Assembly (NCBI GenBank): GCA_023954475.1
Contig: JAMLHW010000017.1
Span: forward strand, 1-64,000
Direction: 5' to 3'
From: Anaerolineae bacterium
GTDB lineage: Bacteria > Chloroflexota > Anaerolineae > Promineifilales > Promineifilaceae
DNA: 64,000 nucleotides
The first letter of the stretch is position 1, and each line of letters opens with the position of its first letter. Positions 35,923-47,900 of the stretch are shown one piece after another. The position numbers and the translations under genes are program-made. The notes below the pieces were generated by a model. That model was not told the DNA's origin. It ran no database searches and worked only from the letters and a program-made list of their open reading frames with translations.

Positions 35923-38900
35923 TTACTTTCGGCCGAAGTACCGCCGTTTACGCCATAACACCAACAGCACACTGCTGATGAGCAATAACATGGTCGCAAT
36001 ATACAATTGCGGCATGTCGGCCACATTGGGCTGCGACCGCAACCCGTCCACAGCAGTCGGCTCTTCGACAACAAGAGTTGCGCTATCGGTGTCAGACACT
36101 GTGCCGTCATCTGCTGTCGCATCAAACGGGAACGTCCCATCACTGGGCGGCGTCACGACAAATGACAATGCGCCGGCAAATCCGGCCGGAATCGTCACCG
36201 ACGGTTGCGGTAATGCCGCTACCAACGCCCCGAATGTGGCGCTCAGATCGTATTCAGTCGCAATATTGCCCGTATTGGTCACGACCAACACAAAGGTCAC
36301 CGGTGCAGGGAATGGTATGGTTTTGCTTGGAACCAACCACTCGACATCTACGCCCGGTTCCGCAGTGAAGATCACTGTCTCACGCGCAATGTCTTGCACA
36401 CTTCCGTCCGTCTGCGATGTCGCCAGCACGGTCAATTCATACGCCTGCGGCAGCGCATACGGTACAGGATCAGTCGTGACATTGACTTGTTGTGTTGCAC
36501 CCGGTGCCAGTGACACAGATGACGGCGTGAACGTCGTGCCGCTGACGGCGAAGTAGCCGATGGCGCTCATGTCGTAGGTATCGGCCGAACTGCCGTGATT
36601 GGTTACCTCGACAATGAAGTTGCCGGTATCACTCGGGGCAATCGTCGTCGTGCGCAGCGCCGTGACAAATTCTGCACCTACGCCGAGCGTGTTGATCGTC
36701 GCCGTGGCCGCATCGCTAGCCGTCACAGCAGGCGCAGCATTCGACATCGCCGTCACGCTGACCGGGTAACTTGCGGCAGTCGTGCCGGCAGGGGCAGTGA
36801 CAAAGAGCGCCAATTCGGCCGAATTGAACACACCCGCATTCAAATCAATCGCAGTGACTGTATTGCCGTTGGCGATAAATTCGGCCGACCAGCCGACCGG
36901 GACTACGGCAGACAAATCGGCCGTTTCTTTGTAACTGCCGAGATTGCTCACTATCACTGTGTAAATCAGCGGACTGACAACACCACCTTCCACTGTGTCG
37001 GGCGCGATGTCAATCGCCAGAGCACGGTCGCCGACGACTGTCAGTGAGGCTGTGGCGCTGTCAGACGCATTTGTCGTTACATTGACACCGCTCACCGTGA
37101 AGGGCGCAGTGCCTGCCTCGTATCCGGTCACGGTGACCGGCAAGGTCGCCACGCCGGACGCAGGCAGGAGAGCTGACGGATCAACCGCAATATCGCCGCT
37201 GAATGCGCCTTCCAGATCGATGGTTTGCGGTGTCGCCAAAAGATTGGTCACGGTCAGCGTATAGACAGTGGGCACGCCGGCTAGTGCAGACTGTGTCTCA
37301 GGCGTAATCGCCATTGTGAATGTGTCGATGATGTCCAATTCGGCCGAATCGGAATCGGTTGCACCATTGACCGTGGCCTGCACCGTGAACGGCAGCGTCG
37401 TTACCGCTGCCGTCTCATCCGGCATCACGACCAGCGACAGTTGTGTCGTGCTGTTGGCCGGCACAATGACATTGTCCAACCAATCCACCAACCAACCCTC
37501 CTGCAATCCAACCACGCCGAGATCGAATGTTTCGGCCGAATCATGCACATTCGTCAGCGTCACCGTGTACGTCACTTTGCCGCCCGGCGATACAGTCAAC
37601 GTCTCCGGCGCGACTTCAATGATATGCGCGGCGCTGACATAGAGCGGTGGCAACGTCAGCACATTCGTACCGCTTGGCAGCACGTATGCCACTTCCGTAC
37701 CTTGCGCAACCAGCCGCGTCTCGCCCGGCAACATCTCGTCGAGGCGACTCTGGAATGTGCGCGTGACCACGACATCGGCGTATGTCTGCGTGTAATCCCA
37801 AAGGTAGAGCGGGTCGCTCTCGATGTCGGGATCGATGTTAAACGTATCGCTCAACACCGTCACATCAGTGATGCCGACCGTGTGCGTCAACACAACGTCG
37901 AAGATCGGCAGCACAAAATCGCTCGGGTATTGTGTGTGGTACGTGTTGTGGATTTCCCAACTGTCCAACTCGGTGAACGGGACGCTGAGATCGTCGTTGA
38001 CGTTCGTAATGTGGTACGTCTGCTGGTTCCAGATCGACCGTGCCTCGCCCCACACGCCATCCATACCGACTACGCGTACGCCACTCAATGTCGGCACCAC
38101 AATTTCCGCGTAGCCGTCGTTGTCTACATCGACAATAATCGGGTAATCACTTCCGGTAATGCTGAACAACTCCGGATCATTGAACAAGATCGAGCCGTCT
38201 GCCCCGTTGTAGATGGTGAATCCCTGTTCTTTGCCGTTCCAGGCGACTTCAAAGACGCCGTCCCCGTTGAGATCAAGTACAGTAGCGTTGTTAGCGCTTG
38301 TGCTGTCCTCAGCGATGACATCCCAGAGCAAAGAGCCGTCGGCGTTGAGCGCATATAGCTTACCGAAACGGCCCGGCTCGAACTCGTACTTCATGCCGGT
38401 GATGATTTCGACTTCGCCGTCACCGTCAATATCGGCGACACCAACGCCGCCCGGGAATCCAGGTTCCAGCTCTTTCTGCCACAGAATCGTCCCGTCGTGG
38501 TTGAGCACAGACAGCCAACCGTAATGGGAGATGAGGATTTCAGGGTCCGGATCACCACCCGGCAACATCCCGTCGATGTCGGCGATGGCGTGCGAACCGA
38601 GCAGCCCGTTGTCAAACGTGGGCGTCTGCGGATAGCTGATGGTTGGCGTGATCGATGTTGACCAGAGCAGAGCAGGCGTGCCCAGATTGTAGCTGTAAGC
38701 GTAAACAGTTGACGGCACGCCGTCATCCCATTTACCCCAATCGGCCGAAACGATGTCCAACACGCCGTCACCGTTTAGATCGGCCAACATGGGCGCCGTT
38801 GCCCAGTACGGGAACGCCGTCGACCATGCAATCGAGCCATCCGATTCCAGTACGGCGACCCCGGAATCGTAGTTGATTACAATCTCAGCCTCCGGATCAG

Positions 38901-41900
38901 TGTCCAGATTGCCCAGTGCCGGCGCACCTGTCACATCAGCCCCTTTCAACGTATCGGTGATAATTTTCAACGTGCCATCATGTTCGTAGATGCGCACGTC
39001 CTTGCTGCTCAGTACGACGATTTCACTTTCCGGATCGCCATCGAGTTCACCCAGCGCCGGTGAGCCGATCCACGCCCGGTCGACAGGTGCGCCACCGATG
39101 TCGTCCGTCCACAAAATCGGGTCTCCGTCACCACTGTCGCTGCCGTCACCAGTGTAAACAAACAACTTGCCCCAGATCAGCAACGTGTCGGAACCAAAAA
39201 CCAGTTCCGTCTTGCCGTCATTGTTGATGTCGCCGGATGCGACGCCGCTAACCATGCCAAGACTACCAAAGAGCGGTGCGCCGTTTCCGGCAGCAGCATT
39301 GTCTGACCACTCGACCATCGGCGCATAAGGCAGGTTGGTTGCCGGTGTCGCAAAGCCATCGACGCGCATCGACGCGCCGTTGTCAACGCGGATTTCATGC
39401 ATGCCCGGCCCCAAATCGTTGAAGTGGAAGGCTATCGGCACAGGTGAAAACGCGTACTGCATGTCTACATTGGTGACAAAAACACCATCAATGTAAATAT
39501 TGGCATTGTTGGTATTGTCTCGCGTGAAACCATAGAAAGTGATGCTGTCGCCGAGGAAGGTATGCCAGACGCGGTGATTGGCATTGAACCAGCCGGTCAC
39601 ATAGCGGTCGCCGATGGCATTGTCGTCAAAGTTGCCGTTGAAGCCGAGGAACTCGCCGAAGTGGACGCGCTCTTCCTCGCCGATGTCGCCGGGCCACGGA
39701 TCGATCAGTTCGTCGGCGACTGGGGAAGCGTCCCAGATGTCGACGTAATCGATGGCGACGCGCCCGCTGACGACGGTGATCGACAGCGTATGCGTGCCGG
39801 TGATCAAATCGGTGATGCGCGTAACGGAGAAGGTATCGGTTGCCGTGGTCAGGTCGAATATGCCTTTGCTGACGCCATCGACAAAGATTTCGGCCGAACC
39901 ATTTGTCCCGCCCGTATAGAAGCCAATATTGGCCGCGCTGCCGGTAAACGACAACTCAGCCACATCGCTGGCTGTGCTCGATGCTATCACTTCCTGACTG
40001 CTGGGCGCAGCACCAATTGTGCCGGCGATGAACCAACTCGACGGACGTTGAGGGTAGCTGGCGCCGTTGTATGTCAACTGATTCTCTTCGTAGCGCACCA
40101 GACCGGTGGGTGGCGATGTGTCCTCAACCGGTACCGTAGCCGGCGACTGAATCGTATCGACGCCCACATCGCCAAACTGGGATTGTATTTGCAGCAGATG
40201 TGTGCCTGGCCCAAACCCATCGTATGCCAGTGTTTTGGTCATAAATTCGGCCGACCAGAAATTGAGGCTGTCAACTTCCACGCCATCCACCAATGCTGCT
40301 GCGTGCCGGTCGCCGCCGTCCCAAGTCACCAGCGTGAACTCAACTGAATCACCGGTAAACGGCATCCAGATTGAACGGTCGCCTTCATTGTTCCGCTGGA
40401 ACGTACCATTTGTCGCTGCCGGGTCGCTGCCTTCAAACCAGTTGTCGCTGTAGAAAGCAACATCTTCAGCTTCCTGAGCCGTTGTCGGCAGAGCTGTACC
40501 ATCCCATACGTCGATGTAATCCAGTTCCACGCGACTGCCGCCAGAATTGGGATGCGCTGTACCAGTCACTGTAGCGCTGATCACGTGTGCGCCCGGCGCC
40601 AGCTGATAAACCGCACTGACCGTATCGTTGTCGCGTGTATAGGTATCGAGAGTTTCGACATAGGCGCCGTCGATATAGATATCGACATCTGCACCAAATT
40701 CTGAGGAGAAGAAGCCAATGGCAACGCTCTCTCCGGAAAAATCGAGGCTGAAATCGTCGCCGGTGGTTGTCGTGCGCATCATGCCTACTTCGCTCGCTAT
40801 GGCTGACGTCTGATTGCTGAAGCTGGTTGGAGCGACATCAGCAGGAAAACCGTTGAAACGCAGCGCCGGATCATATTCTTCGTATCGACAATAGCCGGAG
40901 CAAGGCGTGAATACCGTCGCCGGTTCAATGGCGGGAACATGCAGTTGGTCCAACGTTGCCATGCCGCGTTCGGCCTGCGCCAACAGGATGTGCGGCTGAC
41001 CGGCGCTCAGGCCGTCGAATGTGAAGGTGCGACTAATGCCCGTTGCACTTTCAATATCAACCGTTTGCTGTTTTACACCATCGAGCCACAATGTCACTGT
41101 ATCAGCACCACTGTAAGCATATGCCTCATACGTGATTGAGTCGTTGGTGAAGTGGAACCAGATATTGCCGGAGGTCGAACGCACATAGTTACCGTTGGCG
41201 GCAAGACCATCGCTGCGTAAATCCCAGCCGTCACTGTAATGCAGGCGGTCAATGTCGAGGAAATCGGCCTCAAATAAGCCATCCGGTTCCAGTGCGCCGT
41301 CCCATGTCTCGAAGTAATCGAAATAGAGTCGGTTACCGCCGCTGAACGGATTGCTCGTCGGCAGAATCGTCAACGTGACTGTGTGTGAACCTGCACCGAG
41401 GCCAGTGTAGATGCGGTTGATGGGCATATCGACGCGCCGGTAGGTATCGATCGTTTCTTGCGGCACGGCATCGATGGCGATTTCGACCTGACCGCCGAGT
41501 GTATCACTCATCAGGCCGATACTGAGCCAGTCGCCGTCAAACGTATAGGTCATGGTGTCACCAATAGCATCGCCAAGTACCGTGTCGCCGCGACTGGCTT
41601 TGCCGTATACTGTATAGTTCCACGAGGTGGCTGTGGCTGTGTACGGTACGCCATTGTAGAGAATATCGGGATGCCACTCTTCGATACGGGCGATGCCGGT
41701 TTGAACGGGTTCGGTGTAGGCTGCATCGGTAGCAGGTACGGTGATTTTGTCGAGCGTGGCATTGTTCTGATTCGGCCGAATCGAGAACAGATGCAATCCC
41801 GGCCCAAATCCGTCAAACGACAACGTACGCGTCATGATAAACGGCTCGTACAAGTCAATACGGTGCAGATGTTGGCCGTCTACATAGAAATCGGCCGCTC

Positions 41901-44900
41901 CGGCTTGATCATAGTTGAACACATCGATACTGATCGAATCCCCTTCAAACGGGAACCAGACCGTGTCGTCTGTGCTGCGTGCGTACCGCCCGTCGCTGGC
42001 GTTCGTATCATTGCGGAACGTCCAGTTGTTTGTGTACAGCACACCTGTGTCTTCTTGTTCGAACTGTCCGACCGGCAGTGCTGTTCCGTCCCAGGTGTCG
42101 ATAAAGTCGAGCCAGAGATAATCGTTGGACGCTTGCGGATTGGCTGTGCCCGTCACACTGATTGTCAGCGTGTGGGCTACGTTCGGCAGGCTGTTGAAAA
42201 CCAGATCGATCGGCCGTGTTTGGCGGCGATAAAGGTCAAACAACCCTTGTGATACTCCGTCAACAAAGATTTCGGCAATACCGGCGTCTGACTTGCCCAT
42301 CAGTCCCACATTGACCCATGTTCCGGTGAATTCGAATGTAGCTGTCGAGTCGGTCGTATTGGAACGATATGTGTTGCCTTCGGTTGCACCGGTCAGTGCC
42401 CGGCTCGACCAGCCTGTCGTGTAAGTGATGGCAGTTGTGTTACTGGCTTCTGTGCGCGTGTAGCCGGTAAAAGGAGCCAGTTGCGGTATGAACGGTTCGG
42501 AATCGTCGTTTTCGGCCGAACCCCCACTCGTCGCCAACGGTGGGCCTTCCGGCTGTTCACTCACCTCTTCTACCGGCTCGGCGAACAGCTCATGATTCGG
42601 ATCGCTGATGCGTTCGCCAGGCACAAGTTGTGACAAGTCGCCCGCTGCGGACGAGAACATGTCAGCTTCGGTCGGCACAGACTCTTCTGTCGCTATCTCA
42701 GTGGGAATGACAATGTAGTCACGCGGACCGGTCGTTTCCATCTGCGTTACAGCAGGGGCGCTGCCGGGAACAATTGTATCGACGAGGATTTCAGTAGTGA
42801 TTACCGTCGTCACAGTGACCGTTCCCGGCGACACGAGTTGTGGCTGCACGTCGTGTTCGACGCCGAGCGATTGGCCGACGAAAAGATAGTCGTAGTTGGT
42901 TCCAACGGGGATCAGCGTGCCGCCGCTGTCGCGCAGCTCGACGGTAACTGTGTAGACGCCTTCGGCGAAGGGTGATGTATCGGCCGAAAGCAAATCATAT
43001 GTCCGATTCTCACCCTGCAACGTCAGCGGCACCGTGTCGCTAAACACTTCAATACCGTCCTCAACGGAGACGACACTAACGGCAGCGTCGGCGTCGATGG
43101 GAATAAACGCCAGATTGTCGACCGTAATGGCGATGTCCGTGCTGCTGAGGCCGATATCGACAAAGTTGGGATCGACGCTGACGTCGGTGAATGCCAGAAA
43201 GGCATCGACGACGTTAAGTCCGGCGTTGGCTCGCCGCGACACATCGGTACTTAAAGCCACAACATCGGCGCTGAGTGTATAGAGTCCGAGTGCGCCCGGC
43301 GTCGTGTCGAAGGGGAGATCGGCCGATTCGTCCGGCTCAAGCGTCACCATCGTCGTCTGATCGCCGTCGGGCAGCGTCGCCGTGATTTCGTAAGTCGTCG
43401 TCACCGTGCCGGCGTTCGTGACGGTGAGCGAATAGGTCGCCGTATCGCCGAGCAAAATGGCGTCAAAAGACGGGTTCCACGCGACCACCGGGCCGTACAA
43501 GTCGAAGGCGATGGCATCATCGCCGAGTGCGTCGAGCGCCAGACAAAGTGCGTCAAGATCGTTCTGCAGATCGACCGGATCGGTGTGCGTCGCCATGTCG
43601 GCAGCGATGGTACTCAAGTCGGCAGCAGCGGGTAGATCGCTGCCGGTGAGGACGACGTTTGTAATCGCCGCAATGACGGCGTCGCGGGCGTCAAGATCGG
43701 TGAGATCGGCCGAAAACACATTCAAAGTCAGGCCTAATCGTTCCAGCGAAGCGGCCAGAACCGTATCACCCAAACTCTCAATCAGGGCCGCAGCATCAAA
43801 GGCACAGGCTGCTTCGGCCGAAACAATCAACACGGTCGCATACGTGCGCGGTGCATAACCGCTACCCGCGCTTTCGGCCACGACGAGGTACCCCTGCCCC
43901 ACTGTCGCGCCCGTCGTGTCGATGGAAACCGTTTCCGTGTGCGTCGTCCCGACAGCCAGCGAGCCGGTCGAGAGCGCTGCGGGAGACGCCGACAGTGTGT
44001 CGGATATCAGCGTACCAGGGAAGTACAAATTGCCGAAAACGGCCATATCTACGTCAAAGCTACCCGCTGTGTTGCCGACATTGGTCGCAGTCAACTCGAG
44101 ATCGATAACGGTATCAGGCCCGGTGTAGCGTAATTGCGGACCGAGCTGCAAATAGGGGAAAGCGACTGACGGCATGGTGAAGCCTATCGATTGGCTGTCG
44201 CTAATGCTGCCGTTGTCGTTTGCCGTGGCCGTCACATCGATGCTGAAAGTCGTACCCGGCGCGGGCACTGTGCCGTCGTCGGGCTGGATGTAGAAGCCGA
44301 GTTGACCAACTTCGCCCGCCACCAGTGACAGCGTTGTGCTGGTCGCGCCGCCTGCGCCGCTGAGGATCAGCCAGCCGGCAGGTACGTTGGCGACATCGAC
44401 CGTGAATTCGCGCGAAATGGTCGACGTGTTGGTGATGAAGACGGTGTAGGCAGCGTCGGGAATGTCAGCACGTCCGTCGTTGGTCTGACCGAACGGCTCC
44501 ACTGCCGTGCGCAGGTAGTCGTCGGCGGCGCTGAGGACATCGCCCATAGGCACAGTGACAGGGCTGTCCGGCACCACTGCCAGCGCGACGCCATCCACGG
44601 CTGTCGTTGTGACATTGAAAACTGCCGTCGCAAACGCATTGTCAACTGTGGTCGAATGCGCTGTGACCAAAATCGGATAATCGCCGGGCGTCGCGCCTTG
44701 CGGCGGCGTCACGGTCGCTGTGCCGCTTGTATCCAGTTCTATTGTCCAGTCGAGCGGACCTTGCACGGTGACGGCATAATCGTCAGCATAGTTGGCGAAG
44801 AAATCGACGTTGAACATGACCGGTGTTCCCGGTGTGGTTGTCGTAGTTGTCGGGACGGTGCTGAGGGTAAAGAAATCGGCCGAACCGTCAAACCCGATCT

Positions 44901-47900
44901 GATCGGCATCGGGCACAAACGGATTGAGGTAAATATCCCCGTCAAATGTCGTGAAGGCGATACCGCCAGTGACATCGATCACGTTGCCCGTGACAGTCAA
45001 CGTACCGCCGCCCGGGCCTACCGTTATTTCTGCGGCGGAAACAGTCCCATCGCCTTCTGTTGCGAAATTGGGCACGATACCGGTGCCGCTGCCGCTGATG
45101 GCCGTGTTGCCGGTGACGGCTAGCGTCAATGTACCGGTGTAGGTGTTTGCGCCGTCAACGACGACTTCGGCCGATTCCAGAGCAATCGTATACGGTTGTG
45201 TGGCGCTCAAGTCGGCCGAATAGCTGTCCCAAAGCGCACCGCCGCCCAAATCAGGCAGGGCAGTGGCGTAATAACCGCTGTGCCCGTCGGCAGTCAGGGT
45301 CAAGCTGACCGGTGCAGTTTGGATAACACCAATTGCGTTCTCAACCACAACAGAACCGGAGTCGAGCAATGTGCCCATCTCATCGCGCACATCGGCCGAA
45401 TTGGCTGTCAGCATATCAAACGCAACAGACTGATCCGCATTGATCGTCCAATCCAATACCGTTGAGCCGCTGATCGCCAGTGATTGGGCACTGACGTTGG
45501 CAGTGATGATGTCATCGACCGTATCGGCGCTGTGTGTCACCGTTTGCACGGCAGACGGGTAGATCACAGCCGGTTCACTGTTGTAAAGAGCGCCCGGCAA
45601 CGGCGTCTGTGGCGCAGCTTGCGCCAACGAGAGCAAAACGCCCGGCAGCGCCAGCGCAATGTCGGAGCATTCAGCGGCGGCATTGGCACTGCACGCGGCG
45701 ACATATTGGGAAGTCGAAGCGGCTAACGACTGCACGATTACGGCATAGGCTGCCGCAGGCGGTGCCTGCAGGGGATCGTAGTGACAGGACGGACATGGCC
45801 CTGGCGGTGGTGGTGGTGGAGGCGGTGGTGGTGGCGGAGGCGGTGGTGGTGGCGGAGGAGGTGGTGGCGGTGAACCGCTACCGGTCAGCGTATTGGCGAT
45901 AAAATCGTACAAGTCGCTACCTGCTTTGCCGAAGAAACCGGCGGCAAAGGCGAGCGCAATCCATGTGAGAATGGCTTTGTATTCGATGGCCGTAGCAGCA
46001 TAAGCGCCATCTTCGGTGACAAAGGCAGCGTAACCGGTTGGGTCGATCTCAATCCAGCCAATCCTGGCCTCGCCTTCGCTGACGACCATGCTTTCGGGAA
46101 CCATGACGATGTTACCGGCTTGCGTGGAGGCGAGAATGCGTGCTTTGGCTTCGGCCGAAATCGAAAGCCCATCGAGAATAGAGGTTGCCCCATCTGCCAC
46201 GAGAACCAGTTCAATATCTTGGTCAATCGCTTCCTGAACAATGCTCAAACCAGACTCAACCTGGTCAAAAACCCCGTTGAGCCACTCATATTCGACAATT
46301 TTATCCTGCAAAGACGAAAGCAGAGCCGCCGAGTAAGCCGCATCAGTTGCCTGTCCTGGGGCAGCGACATAACGGCGACGCATATTGAGCAATTCGATTG
46401 ATGTGCGCAACACGTCGTCTGTGTTGACATTGCCCTGCAAGATGAGTTGGGGACGCGCCGGATACGCCTTGACCAACAGGCGATTGCTTTCAATCGCCTC
46501 CTTGCGTCCGTTGAGCCGGAACAAATACTCGGCCAGATTAAACGCCAGACTCAACGATTGTTGTTCAACGATATAGGGCAAACGCTCAGTCGTGAAAATG
46601 GTTACAGCTTCACTGTCTTCTTCGTCTATGGCAGCCTGTTCATTGAAAATCACGCCGATTTCAGGCGATCGTTGGTTGATTAGCGAACGCAAATCCTGGA
46701 CGTAGCGCGATGGCGTTTTACTGTGCGTAACGACCTGCAACTGAAATACATCGAGCGGCGTGAAGAGTGGATCATCGGTGTCGCCGCGATTGGAAGCGAC
46801 ATCTACCATGACCTCGCCGTCTATGTTGCGTGCTTCCGGCCCGATCAAATCGACCAGCGCACGCTGGTACGACTCCGATGTGCCGTCCGGCGCAGTCGAT
46901 TCGACGATGATCCACGCCGCAGTCACAAACACGTTGCCGATACCGCCGCCAAAGTTACTGAACACATCTTGATACGTGTCGCCCATCAACGTGCGCTCGC
47001 CGTTGCCGATGGTCAAATGCGGCGTGTAATCGTGAATCACAGTGGTGAAAACGAGGCCGCCTTCACCGGTGGAATTGACCAAATGACCCAATGTAACCGC
47101 TTTTCCGGTCAGTTCGACGCTGTTTAGCGTTTCATCGAGCGGTGTAATTTTGGGAAAGGAGTCAAGCGAGGCGGCAAACGCATTGTACTGCTCGACGAGC
47201 AACTGCACGTTCACCTTGTGCCGTTCGCTGTCTGGAATCTCGGCATAGGTATTCGTTGCCGTTGTCTTTGTGTCGCCCGGATTGGTGCCTGCAAAAGACG
47301 GGTCTAGGGCAGTCCAGACGCCGCTGATGTTGGCTTCAACCCACCAATGGTCGGTCGCATCCGCCAACAATTCAGCATCGTCGGCAGGGTTGGCGGTGTC
47401 GGCACCGGGCGTGATATGGCCCAATTTGCGTGATTCTTCCGGGAACATCGACAGGATCAACGTCTGTGCATCGGGCGCTGCCAGCGTGCCGCGTGCATAA
47501 CGGGCCGGTATGCCGTTTGACCGCAACATGGCAATGAGCAAACTCGATTGGTCAACGCTGTTGCCTGCCTGGCTCCACAATGTGCCACGTGTACCGCGCA
47601 ACGACCCGGCGTAGGTATCATAGTCGAGAGATTGGACGTAGCGGAACAAGTCGACGGGATCGCCGCCAATCTGGGCAGCCTGGAAAAGCATATCGTCATC
47701 ATAGATATCGGCATCCGGCGTCCAGATGAGGTAAGCGGACAACGCGTCAGGCGACAGGGTTATTGGCGCAGCTTGTCCGGAGACGCCGCGACCCAGCCAC
47801 GTTCCATGCACCGTTGCGCCACTGTCGAATTCGGTCAACGCAGCGACAGTTCCCGGCACGTCTAGTGTGACGGTGGCGGTAATTGATGTGGCCGGCGGGA

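Noticed and set aside
37441-38358. A 305-residue plus-strand reading frame opposite the FG-GAP region
   Set aside because: The Arg/His-rich composition is that of an antisense shadow; the minus strand has clear Ca-binding repeats.
39562-40347. A 261-residue plus-strand reading frame opposite the giant protein
   Set aside because: It lies inside the four-module region of a gene with strong repeat conservation on the minus strand, and its translation has no recognisable fold.
39320-42463. The regularly spaced repeats as a CRISPR array
   Set aside because: The units are about 790 bases, diverged and in frame within one protein; there are no short identical repeats with unique spacers and no cas genes.
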